A program made the position numbers and the translations under genes. DNA of 64,000 nt. It comes from Pedobacter sp. BAL39 (GTDB taxonomy: Bacteria; Bacteroidota; Bacteroidia; Sphingobacteriales; Sphingobacteriaceae). The stretch is from positions 334,197 to 398,196 of the forward strand of contig NZ_ABCM01000004.1 of NCBI RefSeq assembly GCF_000170795.1, in the 5' to 3' direction. Numbering within the stretch: the first letter of the stretch is position 1; the number at the start of each line of letters is the position of its first letter. Below, piece by piece: positions 24,362 to 33,019 of the stretch. Under the pieces are notes generated by a model. It had not been told where the DNA came from. It saw only the letters and a program-made list of their open reading frames with translations, and searched no databases.

Positions 24362-25636
24362 TTGGAAAACCAGAGCATCATCACCAAACCTGATCCTTAC
24401 GCCGCACTCCGTTACAAAGAGTTCCGCTCCTATCTGGGCATGCGTTTCTTCTTCACTTTTGCTTATCAGATGCAGGCCGTCATCATCGGCTTTCACATCT
24501 ATCACCTGACCAAGGATCCGCTTGCCCTCGGCCTCGTCGGACTTTGTGAAGCCATTCCAGCCATCAGCATTGCCTTATATGGTGGATACGTAGCCGATAA
24601 ATCAGAAAAAAGGGGCCTGCTCATCAACATCTTCAGCGGCGTCTTCCTATGCTCCCTAATCATGCTGATCGTCACCACGAAACAAATGCATGCCTACGTG
24701 CCTGTAAGTTTTATTGTGCCCATCATGTATACGATGGTTTTCGGCATCGGCATCGCCAGGGGATTCTTCGGACCGGCAACCTTTTCCCTGATGGCGCAGA
24801 TCATCCCGAAACACCTTTACCCGAATTCCAGCACCTGGAACAGCTCCAGCTGGCAGGCAGCATCTATCGCCGGACCCGCCATTGGCGGCCTCATTTATGG
24901 CTTTTTTGGAATCACCGTTACCTATGCGGTCATCCTGCTGTTCATCAGCATCGCTCTTGTCTGCATTTTCCTTCTGAAAAAACACCCGGCTACCTTTATT
25001 CCTAAGGAAAACATCATTGATGCCCTTACTGTAGGTGTAAAGTTTGTCTTCAAAAATAAAATGATGCTTGGCGCAATGAGCCTGGACTTGTTCTCGGTGT
25101 TTTTCGGCGGTGCGGTAGCGCTGCTCCCTGTGTTTGCCAACGACATCCTCAAGGTGGGTTCCGAGGGACTGGGATTCATGCGTGCCGCAGCCTCCAGCGG
25201 AGCGGTCATCACCATGCTCGCCATGACACGCTTCTCTCCCATGAACAAGCCATGGCGTAACCTCCTGATTGCGGTCACAGGTTTTGGTACCAGCATTATC
25301 TGTTACGGACTGTCCAAAAGCTTTTACCTCACCTTGGTATTTCTCTTCATGGAAGGCGCATTTGATAGTGTCAGCGTCATCATTCGCTCCACGATTATGC
25401 AGCTGCTGACGCCGGACGAAATGCGCGGCAGGGTATCTGCCGTCAACAGCATGTTCGTTGGCTCCTCCAATGAAATCGGCGCTTTTGAATCAGGGCTCAC
25501 CGCAAAGCTGATGCGTACCGTACCCGCCGTTGTTTTCGGTGGCGGAATGACCATACTCGTGGCAGGAATAACCTATTTCAAGACCAAAAGTATGACCAGA
25601 CTCAGCCTGCAGGAGATCAATGACATGAAGACCTAA
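24362..25636 (+). CDS. Major facilitator superfamily transporter (MFS_3 type)
   Basis: About 424 residues with 12 hydrophobic segments. The N-terminal half has YKEFRSYLGMRFFFTFAYQMQ and the cytoplasmic loop GGYVADKSEKRG; the C-terminal half has LTPDEMRGRVSAVNSMFVGSSNEIGAFESG. These match the MFS_3/enterobactin-exporter-like group. An ATG at 24320 is in frame, but a -7 box with a hairpin covers it, so I prefer the TTG at 24362. It follows the thiamine genes and could belong to the same regulon or have its own promoter. The substrate is unknown. It overlaps the convergent ABC gene by 4 bp. Confidence 0.85.
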   Translation: MENQSIITKPDPYAALRYKEFRSYLGMRFFFTFAYQMQAVIIGFHIYHLTKDPLALGLVGLCEAIPAISIALYGGYVADKSEKRGLLINIFSGVFLCSLIMLIVTTKQMHAYVPVSFIVPIMYTMVFGIGIARGFFGPATFSLMAQIIPKHLYPNSSTWNSSSWQAASIAGPAIGGLIYGFFGITVTYAVILLFISIALVCIFLLKKHPATFIPKENIIDALTVGVKFVFKNKMMLGAMSLDLFSVFFGGAVALLPVFANDILKVGSEGLGFMRAAASSGAVITMLAMTRFSPMNKPWRNLLIAVTGFGTSIICYGLSKSFYLTLVFLFMEGAFDSVSVIIRSTIMQLLTPDEMRGRVSAVNSMFVGSSNEIGAFESGLTAKLMRTVPAVVFGGGMTILVAGITYFKTKSMTRLSLQEINDMKT

Positions 25637-27381
25637 TCTTCCTTCCGCTCTCCAACCTGCTGTCTCCACATCGCATAGTAGAGCCCGTTTTCTTTCAGCA
25701 GTTCTTCATGTTTGCCCTGCTCAATGATGCGACCTTTCTCCAATACGTAAATGCGGTCCGCGTGGCGGATCGTAGAAAGCCTGTGTGCAATTAAAATGGT
25801 AATGTGACTGGTCTGTATCGAAATGTCCCTGATCGTCGCTGTAATCTCTTCTTCTGTCAGTGAATCGAGTGAAGAAGTAGCCTCATCAAAGACCAGGATG
25901 TCCGGTCGACGCAATAAAGCCCTTGCAATTGACAACCGTTGTTTCTCACCTCCGGATACCTTTACGCCGCCTTCACCGATCACCGTATCCAGTCCCTGCT
26001 CAGCCCTGGCCAGCAAGGTATGACAGGCTGCCTGACGCATCACACGCAAACATTCCTCATCCGTGGCATCCGGGCGCACAAACTGAAGGTTTTCCCTGAT
26101 CGTACCTGCAAACAATTGTGTATCCTGAGTTACAAATCCAATTTTCTCCCTTAGCAGGTCCAGGTCAATGTCCTTACTGGATGAACTGTTATAATAAACA
26201 TCGCCTTCTACCGGCTGATAAAGACCAACCAAGAGTTTTACAAGTGTGGTCTTTCCGGAACCCGATGGCCCTACAAAAGCAATGGTCTCACCGTTGTTAG
26301 TGCTGAAATTGATTGCATTCAGCGCATTGCTCTTACCGGTCAGGTGTTTAAAATTAACATCCTTAAATTCCAATGTAGTAATTTTCTCCAGCTTCACTGG
26401 GTTAAGCGGCTTCTGGTCCACCGGCATATTGAGGATACGCTTGAAATTACCCAGGGAAACCTCAGCCTCACGCCAAGAAAGGATCACATTGCCCAGCTCC
26501 TGCAGCGGACCGAAGAGAAAGAAGGAATAAAAAAGGAAAGAAAAATATTGTCCTGCAGAGATCGTGTTCTCGAAGATAAGAATCAGCAAAACCACCACCA
26601 TTGTACTGCGTACAAAGTTAACGGTTGTGCCCTGCACGAAGCTCATGCTACGCACATACTTCACCTTCCTCAACTCCAGTCCGAGAATCTTATAGGTAGT
26701 TTTGTTCAGCCGTTCTATTTCCTGGTTTGCAAGGCCCAGACTCTTCACCAGCTCAATGTTACGCAGCGACTCCGTTGTCGATCCCGCAAGGGAAGTGGTT
26801 TCTGCAACGATGGTCTTCTGGATCGTTTTGATTTTCCTGCTGAGAAACCAGCTCAGGAAACTGATGATTGGAATTGCAGAAAAATAAATCAACGTCACCT
26901 TATAACTAACCGTCACAGAATAAACGATGACAAATACCATCCCGATCAGGCTGACAAACAGAATGCTGATAAAAGAAGTAATGAATTTCTCCGAATCCAG
27001 TCTTACTTTCTGAAGGATTCCCAATGTCTCGCCGCTCCGCTGATCTTCGAACACCTGATATGGCAGCTCCAGGGAATGTTTCAGACCATCTGCATACATC
27101 TTCGCTCCTACTTTCTGCACAATAATGCTGGTAAAATAATCCTGAAAATTCTTCGCAATCCTGGATACCATGGCCGCCCCGACACTGAGCCCTACCAGTC
27201 CGAGCACCCCCCAAATAAACTGGCTTTTGTTCAGCACATCCTTTTTATTGATGAACTCATCAAGAATCCTTCCTGTAATATAAGGATCCAATAATGAAAA
27301 TCCGATGTTGATTGCCGCCAGCAGCAAGGCCAGGGCAACCACCCATTTATGTCGTTGTAAATACTGTAATAATAGTCCCAT
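25633..27381 (-). CDS. ABC exporter, fused membrane and ATP-binding domains
   Basis: 582 residues. Six transmembrane helices occupy about 15-310; the nucleotide-binding domain follows with Walker A GPSGSGKTT, the signature VSGGEKQRLSIARAL, Walker B ILVFDEATSSLD and the switch His in IAHRLSTI. It is a half-transporter that would act as a homodimer in the inner membrane, exporting lipid, drug or peptide; no peptidase domain is present. An earlier in-frame start at 27432 lies within the frr terminator, and a -7 box lies at 27398-27405, so the ATG at 27381 is preferred. Confidence 0.93.
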   Translation of the reverse strand: MGLLLQYLQRHKWVVALALLLAAINIGFSLLDPYITGRILDEFINKKDVLNKSQFIWGVLGLVGLSVGAAMVSRIAKNFQDYFTSIIVQKVGAKMYADGLKHSLELPYQVFEDQRSGETLGILQKVRLDSEKFITSFISILFVSLIGMVFVIVYSVTVSYKVTLIYFSAIPIISFLSWFLSRKIKTIQKTIVAETTSLAGSTTESLRNIELVKSLGLANQEIERLNKTTYKILGLELRKVKYVRSMSFVQGTTVNFVRSTMVVVLLILIFENTISAGQYFSFLFYSFFLFGPLQELGNVILSWREAEVSLGNFKRILNMPVDQKPLNPVKLEKITTLEFKDVNFKHLTGKSNALNAINFSTNNGETIAFVGPSGSGKTTLVKLLVGLYQPVEGDVYYNSSSSKDIDLDLLREKIGFVTQDTQLFAGTIRENLQFVRPDATDEECLRVMRQAACHTLLARAEQGLDTVIGEGGVKVSGGEKQRLSIARALLRRPDILVFDEATSSLDSLTEEEITATIRDISIQTSHITILIAHRLSTIRHADRIYVLEKGRIIEQGKHEELLKENGLYYAMWRQQVGERKED

Positions 27382-27397
27382 TTGAATAAATCTGCCC

Positions 27398-27405
27398 AAA
27401 AATAA
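27398..27405 (-). promoter_or_regulatory. -7 box for the ABC exporter
   Basis: Minus-strand TATTTTTG ends 16 bp before the ATG at 27381, just downstream of the frr terminator stem. It would give a leader of about 10 nt. Confidence 0.5.
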
Positions 27406-27408
27406 AGA

Positions 27409-27440
27409 AAGGGAATGACGCCTGATGCTCATTCCCTTTA
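27409..27440 (-). terminator. Terminator after frr
   Basis: Perfect 11-bp stem (27409-27419 with 27430-27440) and a 10-nt loop. On the minus strand it is followed by CTTTATTTTT. It ends the nagA-pyrH-frr unit. Confidence 0.85.
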
Positions 27441-27464
27441 AATTACAAGTAAATTATAATACGG

Positions 27465-28028
27465 TTATACCGTCATGATGTCTTTTTCTTTTGCTTCCGC
27501 ATGTTTATCCACCTTGATGATATAGGCATCAGTGATCTTCTGTACTTCAGCCTCACCAGTCTTAATCTCATCATCAGAAACACTTTCGCCTTTCAGCTTT
27601 TTGATTTTCTCGTTTGCATCTTTACGGATGTTGCGCACCGTGATCTTTCCACGTTCCGCTTCTTCTTTCACCTTCTTCACCAGGTCACGTCGACGCTCCT
27701 CGGTAAGTGGCGGAACCACTAAGCGGATCACCACACCATCATTTTGTGGATTGATACCGATATTCGCTTCCATAATTGCACGCTCGATCGGTACCAGCAT
27801 ATTTTTTTCCCATGGCTGAACAAGCAATGTGCGCGCATCAGGAGTATTGATACTGGCTACCTGCGACAGGCCTGTGGAGCTTCCATAATAATCTACAAAG
27901 ATGCCATCCAACATTCCGGCAGAAGCTTTTCCTGCACGGATTTTTGTCAATTCAGATTCACAATGGTCAATCGCCTTGTCCATGCTGGCCTGAGCATCCT
28001 GTAATTGTTTCTTTATGAGGTCATTCAT
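27465..28028 (-). CDS. frr: Ribosome recycling factor
   Basis: 187 residues, normal length. With EF-G it splits the post-termination ribosome. Three-helix domain plus small beta domain: LTKIRAGKASAGMLDGI, the conserved VQPWEKNMLVPIERAI, GVVIRLVVPPLTEERRRDLVKKVK and RNIRKDANEKIKKLK are all family landmarks. It lies 40 bp after pyrH on the same strand, the widespread pyrH-frr order. Confidence 0.97.
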   Translation of the reverse strand: MNDLIKKQLQDAQASMDKAIDHCESELTKIRAGKASAGMLDGIFVDYYGSSTGLSQVASINTPDARTLLVQPWEKNMLVPIERAIMEANIGINPQNDGVVIRLVVPPLTEERRRDLVKKVKEEAERGKITVRNIRKDANEKIKKLKGESVSDDEIKTGEAEVQKITDAYIIKVDKHAEAKEKDIMTV

Positions 28029-28068
28029 TTTGTGTATAATTTAACCAAAAATATAAAATTTATTAGAA

Positions 28069-28776
28069 TCAGTTTTTAACCAGGGTACCAATTTCTTCAC
28101 CCTTCGCAATTTTCATGAAGTTCCCCGTTTTGTTCATGTCAAACACGATGATTGGCAGTTCATTTTCCTCGCAAAGTGTGAACGCAGTCATGTCCATTAC
28201 ATTCAGCCCCTTTGCATATACTTCTTTGAAAGAGATCTCGCTGTATTTCGTTGCAGTCGGATCCTTCTCCGGATCGGCAGTATAAATGCCGTCTACACGT
28301 GTACCTTTCAACACCACATCTGCCTTAATCTCGATGGCACGCAGGGCAGCCGCAGAGTCGGTCGTAAAATAAGGATTTCCAGTACCTGCACCAAAAATCA
28401 CTACACGGCCTTTCTCCAGGTGACGTACTGCTCTTCTGCGGATGAAAGGCTCACAGATCTGCTCCATCTTAATGGCAGTCAGCAAACGTGTTTTTAAACC
28501 TACTTTTTCCAATGCATCCTGCAAAGCCATACTGTTGATCACTGTTGCCAGCATCCCCATGTAATCTGCCTGTGCACGGTCCATGCCTGATTTTTCTGCG
28601 CTTAAACCTCTAAAAATGTTACCTCCTCCAATCACAATTGCAATCTCCAGACCTTCGTCATGTACCGCTTTTATGTCTTCAGCGTACTGTCTTACACGCT
28701 CATTATCAATACCATATTGCTTCTCGCCCATCAGCGATTCACCACTTAATTTCAGCAGGATCCGTTTATACTTCAT
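28069..28776 (-). CDS. pyrH: UMP kinase
   Basis: 235 residues of the amino-acid-kinase family. It phosphorylates UMP to UDP in pyrimidine synthesis. Visible: [69 protein letters not shown] and [13 protein letters not shown]. Full length and canonical. It lies between nagA and frr on the minus strand. Confidence 0.97.
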   Translation of the reverse strand: MKYKRILLKLSGESLMGEKQYGIDNERVRQYAEDIKAVHDEGLEIAIVIGGGNIFRGLSAEKSGMDRAQADYMGMLATVINSMALQDALEKVGLKTRLLTAIKMEQICEPFIRRRAVRHLEKGRVVIFGAGTGNPYFTTDSAAALRAIEIKADVVLKGTRVDGIYTADPEKDPTATKYSEISFKEVYAKGLNVMDMTAFTLCEENELPIIVFDMNKTGNFMKIAKGEEIGTLVKN

Positions 28777-28799
28777 GACTTCAAAAATAACTATTTGTT

Positions 28800-29921
28800 T
28801 TAATTTATAGGACTCAAATGTTCAACTCCGCTGACAAAAACTTTGTTTAACCCCAGACTGGGTGATAAGCACAACAGATCAGCGTGGTTACCAACACTTA
28901 ATGTGCCAAATTCTGCAGAAGGCCCCATTACTTTCGCCGGATTTGCCGTAGCCATACGCAGGGCGGTCTCCAGGGGAATATCACAGTGGTTGATACAATT
29001 GCCGAGGGCTTGCAGCATGGTGATGTTGGAACCTGAAAGTGTCCCCTCAGGAGTCACAAACCTGTCGCCCCTCAATTCATGCTGATAAGGACCAATGTTA
29101 CAGGGCGTTACCGCATCCGTAATCAGGAACAAGCGGTCACCCATAACTTTTGAAGTCATCCTGATCACTTCAAAATCCACGTGTACACCATCTGCAATAA
29201 TACTTGCCATCGCTGTCGGGTGACTGAATACTGCTACCGGGAGGTTTGGTGCACGGTGATGAATGGAAGGCATCGCGTTGAATAAATGCGTTGTCGTACT
29301 GAAGCCCTTGTCAAAAGCAGCCGTAGCCTGTTCAAAATCACAGTCACTGTGTCCTAAGGACAAGATGATTCCTTTTTGCTTCAGAAAAAGGATCACTTCC
29401 TCATCCTGCAGCTCATCAGCAATGGTCATCATCTTTATCGTTCCTTCCGCATAATCGAGCAGTCCCTTTACTTCCTCCAGTGTAGCCTTGCACATCAGTG
29501 CTTCGGGGTGTGCACCTCTCCGCTTAGGGTTGAGGTATGGGCCTTCGAGGTGCAGGCCCATAAATCCGCTTTGCCGCGCACCATAAGCCTTCGCAGCATC
29601 GATGGCCTGGTAAACAATCTCCCAGGTATTGGTCGCTACTGTAGCCAGGAAACCGGTAGTCCCCTTGCTGCGCAGGTCAGCCTCCATTTGCTTTAGGGTC
29701 TCTGCGGTAGGATAAGCAGAGAAAAGATCTCCGCCGCTGCCATAAATCTGCAAGTCAACGAACCCAGGCGTAATGAGATCACCCTGCACGTCGATGACCT
29801 GACAGCCATCGGGCAGAGGCCCTTCAGCAATCCGGCTGATCCGGCCGTCTTCGATTAGGATGTATTGATTGGTAACGAGCTGACCGGAGTAGAAAAACTG
29901 ACCGTTGGTAATGGCAATCAT
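28800..29921 (-). CDS. nagA: N-acetylglucosamine-6-phosphate deacetylase
   Basis: 373 residues of the amidohydrolase superfamily. It hydrolyses GlcNAc-6-phosphate to GlcN-6-phosphate and acetate. Family words are [15 protein letters not shown] with the metal-binding Glu, LGHSDCDF and THLFNAM with His ligands, and FLITDAVTP with the catalytic Asp. Its product is the same compound made by GlmS, and it could use GlcNAc released by the GH18 genes at 52-54 kb, although these are 23 kb away. A -7 box lies 28 bp upstream; pyrH follows by 23 bp, so they may share a transcript. Confidence 0.94.
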   Translation of the reverse strand: MIAITNGQFFYSGQLVTNQYILIEDGRISRIAEGPLPDGCQVIDVQGDLITPGFVDLQIYGSGGDLFSAYPTAETLKQMEADLRSKGTTGFLATVATNTWEIVYQAIDAAKAYGARQSGFMGLHLEGPYLNPKRRGAHPEALMCKATLEEVKGLLDYAEGTIKMMTIADELQDEEVILFLKQKGIILSLGHSDCDFEQATAAFDKGFSTTTHLFNAMPSIHHRAPNLPVAVFSHPTAMASIIADGVHVDFEVIRMTSKVMGDRLFLITDAVTPCNIGPYQHELRGDRFVTPEGTLSGSNITMLQALGNCINHCDIPLETALRMATANPAKVMGPSAEFGTLSVGNHADLLCLSPSLGLNKVFVSGVEHLSPIN

Positions 29922-29949
29922 AATAGGAGATCTATGGGATGAAATTTTC

Positions 29950-29957
29950 CAAATATA
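29950..29957 (-). promoter_or_regulatory. -7 box for nagA
   Basis: Minus-strand TATATTTG, a full consensus match, gives a predicted leader of about 22 nt before the nagA ATG at 29921. It is immediately next to the tsf terminator. Confidence 0.5.
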
Positions 29958-29960
29958 ACA

Positions 29961-29999
29961 AAAGAGGTCCCGCGGAAAACCACAGGACCTCTTTTTAAA
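29961..29999 (-). terminator. Terminator after tsf
   Basis: Perfect 10-bp stem (29961-29970 with 29985-29994). On the minus strand the T-rich tract TTTGTTATATTTG follows. On the plus strand a T run also follows the stem. It separates the ribosomal-protein unit from nagA. Confidence 0.8.
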
Positions 30000-30014
30000 G
30001 TATTTTATCAGGAA

Positions 30015-30854
30015 TTAAGCGCCCAATTGAATACGTTTGAATGCAGTAACAGTTAAACCGTTAGCTGTATCATTTAAGAATTTACGAACGTCTTTAGAAG
30101 AATCTTTAACGAACTCCTGGTTCAACAAAGTGCTGTCTTTGTAGAATTTATTCAATTTACCAGCAGCAATTTTTTCTACCATTTCTTCAGGTTTACCTTC
30201 TGCACGGATTTGCTCTTTAGCGATTTCTGTTTCACGCTCGATAGTAGTTGCGTCAACATCACCTTTATCCAAAGCAACAGGGTTCATCGCAGCAATCTGC
30301 ATTGCGATGTCTTTACCAGCTTCTTCAACACCAGCAACATCCTGGTTTAAAGCAACCAGTACACCTAAACGGTAATTACCGTGGATGTAAGGAACAACTT
30401 TCTCACCTGCAACAGTTTCGAATTTAGAGATACCGATTTTCTCGCCGATTTTACCAGTGTTTTCGATGATGATGTCAGAAACTTTCTGACCATCGATTTC
30501 CAAAGCAAGAAGTGCTTCCAGAGAAGCTGGGTTCTGCTCAATAGCAAGGTCAGTGAATTTGTTAGCCAAAGCAACGAAATCAGCGTTTTTAGCTACGAAG
30601 TCAGTTTCGCAGTTCAACTCAACCACAACACCACGTTTACCGTCTGCTGTTGCTTTCGCGATTACCACACCTTCGTTAGAGTCACGGTCCTGACGTGAAG
30701 CTGCTACTTTAGCACCTTTTTTACGTAGATAATCAACCGCTGCTTCGAAATCACCGTTAGTTTCGATTAATGCTTTTTTGCAATCCATCATACCGGCACC
30801 GGTTTGTTGGCGTAATTTGTTTACGTCTGCTGCAGAAATTTGTACTGTAGACAT
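30015..30854 (-). CDS. tsf: Elongation factor Ts
   Basis: 279 residues. It exchanges nucleotide on EF-Tu. The N-terminal UBA-like domain (VNKLRQQTGAGMMDCKKALIETNGD) and the EF-Tu-contact motif ETDFVAKNADFV are present, followed by the core subdomains (YIHGNYRLGVLVAL, DIAMQIAAMNPVALDK). It follows rpsB on the same strand, the usual rpsB-tsf pair, with a 99-bp gap that contains a long hairpin. Confidence 0.97.
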   Translation of the reverse strand: MSTVQISAADVNKLRQQTGAGMMDCKKALIETNGDFEAAVDYLRKKGAKVAASRQDRDSNEGVVIAKATADGKRGVVVELNCETDFVAKNADFVALANKFTDLAIEQNPASLEALLALEIDGQKVSDIIIENTGKIGEKIGISKFETVAGEKVVPYIHGNYRLGVLVALNQDVAGVEEAGKDIAMQIAAMNPVALDKGDVDATTIERETEIAKEQIRAEGKPEEMVEKIAAGKLNKFYKDSTLLNQEFVKDSSKDVRKFLNDTANGLTVTAFKRIQLGA

Positions 30855-30886
30855 TCTGTTTCTTTTTAAGTTTTTATTAAAAGATT

Positions 30887-30943
30887 ATGGGTTGTGCAGT
30901 GTTTGTTGCAAGCAAAACCTCCAACGTACAACGCACAACCCAT
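30887..30943 (-). other. Hairpin in the rpsB-tsf intergenic space
   Basis: Perfect 11-bp stem (30887-30897 with 30933-30943) enclosing a 35-nt loop that can pair further. On the minus strand it is followed by AATCTTTTAATAAAAA, without a continuous T run. It could attenuate, or serve as a processing site that sets tsf level relative to rpsB. Confidence 0.5.
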
Positions 30944-30953
30944 ATTAAATTAT

Positions 30954-31784
30954 TTAGGCTTCTTCGCTAGTACCTTCTTCTTCAGAGGCATCAGCGCTTA
31001 CTTTTTTCCTTCTTGCACCAGGAGCAGCAGCTTCAGGAGCATCAGCAGCAGCTTTAGCAGCTACAGCTTCTTTTTCAGTTTCTTCGTCTTTCTCACGTTT
31101 ACGCTCATCTAAACCTTCTTCGATCGCTTTGATGATGACATCAGTGATCAGGGAGATAGATTTAGTAGCATCATCATTCGCAGGGATCGGGAAATCGATG
31201 TTCGAAGGATCAGAGTTAGTATCAACCATTGCAAATGTTGGAATGTTCAATTTCAACGCTTCGCTAACAGCGATGTGCTCTTTTTTAACGTCAATTAAAA
31301 AGATAGCAGCTGGCAAACGGTTAAGATCCGCAATACCACCTAATAAGCTTTCCAATTTGATACGCTCACGTTGGATCATCAAACGCTCTTTCTTTGAAAG
31401 AATTGAATAAGTACCGTCTTTAGTCATTTTATCGATGTTAGACATCTTTTTGATTGACTTGCGAACAGTAGCAAAGTTAGTCAACATACCACCTAACCAA
31501 CGCTCAGTTACGAAAGGCATGTTTACTTTTTTTGCTTGATCAGCAACGATTTCTTTAGCTTGTTTCTTAGTCGCTACAAATAAGATCTTACGACCTGATT
31601 TTACAATCTGTTTGATTGCTGAAGCAGCTTCTTCAGTTTTAGTTAAAGTTTTATTTAAATCTATAATGTGGATACCATTGCGCTCCATGAAAATGTAAGG
31701 CGCCATTTTTGGGTTCCATTTACGGGTAAGGTGACCGAAGTGTACACCTGCATCCAATAAGTCTTGATATGTAGTTCTTGCCAT
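30954..31784 (-). CDS. rpsB: 30S ribosomal protein S2
   Basis: 276 residues. Conserved parts are LLDAGVHFGHLTRKWNPKM, FVATKKQAKEIV, RWLGGMLTNFATV and IDVKKEHIAVSEALKLNIPTFAMVDTNSDP. After about residue 230 a low-complexity Ala/Glu/Lys tail runs to EEEGTSEEA, so the protein is longer than the E. coli form (241). Such tails are common in Bacteroidota S2. It follows rpsI by 18 bp in one unit. Confidence 0.97.
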   Translation of the reverse strand: MARTTYQDLLDAGVHFGHLTRKWNPKMAPYIFMERNGIHIIDLNKTLTKTEEAASAIKQIVKSGRKILFVATKKQAKEIVADQAKKVNMPFVTERWLGGMLTNFATVRKSIKKMSNIDKMTKDGTYSILSKKERLMIQRERIKLESLLGGIADLNRLPAAIFLIDVKKEHIAVSEALKLNIPTFAMVDTNSDPSNIDFPIPANDDATKSISLITDVIIKAIEEGLDERKREKDEETEKEAVAAKAAADAPEAAAPGARRKKVSADASEEEGTSEEA

Positions 31785-31802
31785 TGTGTTTGTCTCCTTA
31801 GA

Positions 31803-32189
31803 TTAACGTTTACTGAATTGGAATTTCTTACGTGCTTTCTTACGTCCTGGTTTCTTACGTTCAACCATACGCATATCACGGGTCATTAACCCTTTAGCGC
31901 GCAATGCTGGTTTTTTCTCAGCATCCAATTCCACAATAGCTTTAGCGATAGCTAAACGAACTGCTTCCGCCTGACCTTTGATACCACCACCAGCAACATT
32001 TACATTCACATCATACTGACCTACCAATTCTGAAACTTCGAATGATTGGTTAACGATGTATTGTAAAGGCAATGTTGGAAAATATACTTTATGGTCTTTA
32101 CCGTTTACGGTAATGGTGCCGTTGCCTTCTTTTAAATAGATACGTGCAACAGCAGTTTTTCTTCTTCCTGAAGTGTTAGTAACTGACAT
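31803..32189 (-). CDS. rpsI: 30S ribosomal protein S9
   Basis: 128 residues. Landmarks are GRRKTAVARIYLKEGNGTITVNG at the N-terminus, GGGIKGQAEAVRLAIAKA in the middle, RMVERKKPGRKKARK, and the C-terminal KFQFSKR that reaches the P-site tRNA. It lies 16 bp after rplM. Confidence 0.98.
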   Translation of the reverse strand: MSVTNTSGRRKTAVARIYLKEGNGTITVNGKDHKVYFPTLPLQYIVNQSFEVSELVGQYDVNVNVAGGGIKGQAEAVRLAIAKAIVELDAEKKPALRAKGLMTRDMRMVERKKPGRKKARKKFQFSKR

Positions 32190-32205
32190 TTCTTTCTTCC
32201 TTTAA

Positions 32206-32649
32206 TTAAAGTGTAATGGTTTTTGGTGATTGTGCTGCATGTGGATGCTCTGCTCCTGCATAAACAAAAAGGTTGGTGTATAATTTAGCACCAAGTTTTG
32301 TTTTAGGTAACATACCACGTACCGCTTTCTCGATAACACGCTTAGGATGTTTCGCCATTAACTCTTTAGGAGAAATGAAACGCTGACCACCTGGATAACC
32401 AGTGTAAGAAATATAACGTTTATCGCTAAACTTATTTCCGGTCAACTTAACCTTGTCTGCATTGATAACGATCACATTATCACCGCAGTCTACGTGTGGG
32501 GTGTACTCAGGCTTGTTTTTACCACGGATGATCATTGCGATCTTCGATGACAAGCGCCCCAAAATCTCGCCTTGTGCATCAACAACAACCCACTGTTTGT
32601 TAACAGTTTTTGCATTGGCAGAGACAGTTTTGTAACTTAACGTATTCAC
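32206..32649 (-). CDS. rplM: 50S ribosomal protein L13
   Basis: 147 residues. Conserved parts are WVVVDAQGEILGRLSSKIA, DNVIVINADKVKLTG, GYPGGQRFISPKELMAKHPKRVIEKAVRGMLPK and YAGAEHPHAAQSP (in pieces along the chain). It is the first gene of the rplM-rpsI-rpsB-tsf unit and has a well-defined promoter. Confidence 0.98.
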   Translation of the reverse strand: MNTLSYKTVSANAKTVNKQWVVVDAQGEILGRLSSKIAMIIRGKNKPEYTPHVDCGDNVIVINADKVKLTGNKFSDKRYISYTGYPGGQRFISPKELMAKHPKRVIEKAVRGMLPKTKLGAKLYTNLFVYAGAEHPHAAQSPKTITL

Positions 32650-32686
32650 TTGCTTGTATTTAATTTGTTAAACAATTATTTATTCA

Positions 32687-32701
32687 CCCTTAAATTTAGG
32701 G
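32687..32701 (-). promoter_or_regulatory. Near-palindrome at the 5' end of the rplM transcript
   Basis: A 15-bp near-perfect palindrome CCCTTAAATTTAGGG lies exactly where transcription from the promoter at 32706-32736 should start, with about 35 nt left to the rplM ATG. It could fold as a small leader hairpin, possibly for autoregulation, or act as a DNA operator. Confidence 0.4.
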
Positions 32702-32705
32702 ACTG

Positions 32706-32736
32706 CAAAGATAGACAGAAATATTTAAATGCCAAA
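32706..32736 (-). promoter_or_regulatory. Promoter of the rplM-rpsI-rpsB-tsf unit
   Basis: On the minus strand TTTG (32733-32736), a 19-bp spacer and TATCTTTG (32706-32713) match both elements of the Bacteroidota promoter consensus. This is the best promoter in the window. Confidence 0.8.
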
Positions 32737-32833
32737 CAGTTGAGCAAATAATATTTAATATCATAAAAGTGATGCCACCTTCACCGTAAACTGATTTCAG
32801 GAATAAAGCAGGCGTATGACGCGCTAACCAGGC

Positions 32834-32991
32834 CCTATACACGGGCTATATGAGGGCTAAGGTTGACAAGGGGTTAACAAGGAGTTGACAAGGGGTTGGC
32901 AAGGTTAAAAGGCCATTTTACCTTACCAACCCCTCTTCAACCCGTCTCCAGAACCCCGCCGGACCTAGCCCTCATATAGCCCGTGTATAGG
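32834..32991. repeat. 158-bp inverted-repeat element with internal 11-bp tandem repeats
   Basis: The ends are 26-bp perfect inverted repeats (32834-32859 and 32966-32991). Inside the left arm are four tandem 11-bp units of the type GGTTGACAAGG (32861-32904). The right arm (32921-32965) contains their diverged complements, so the whole could fold into one long hairpin around 32905-32920. Pairing is best near the centre and at the ends. It lies in a 370-bp gene-free region (32650-33019) between the rplM promoter and a minus-strand membrane gene. No protein is encoded and no target-site duplication is obvious. Confidence 0.85.
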
Positions 32992-33019
32992 ACTCATTTA
33001 AAATAAATCCAACGCCAGA

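Noticed and set aside
26344..27294. 316-codon plus-strand open frame
   Set aside because: It is antisense to the well-supported ABC exporter, has no recognisable domain, and its composition is that of a mirrored coding frame.
27382..27432. Longer N-terminus for the ABC exporter starting at 27432
   Set aside because: That stretch contains the frr terminator stem and the -7 box, so the ATG at 27381 is the better start.
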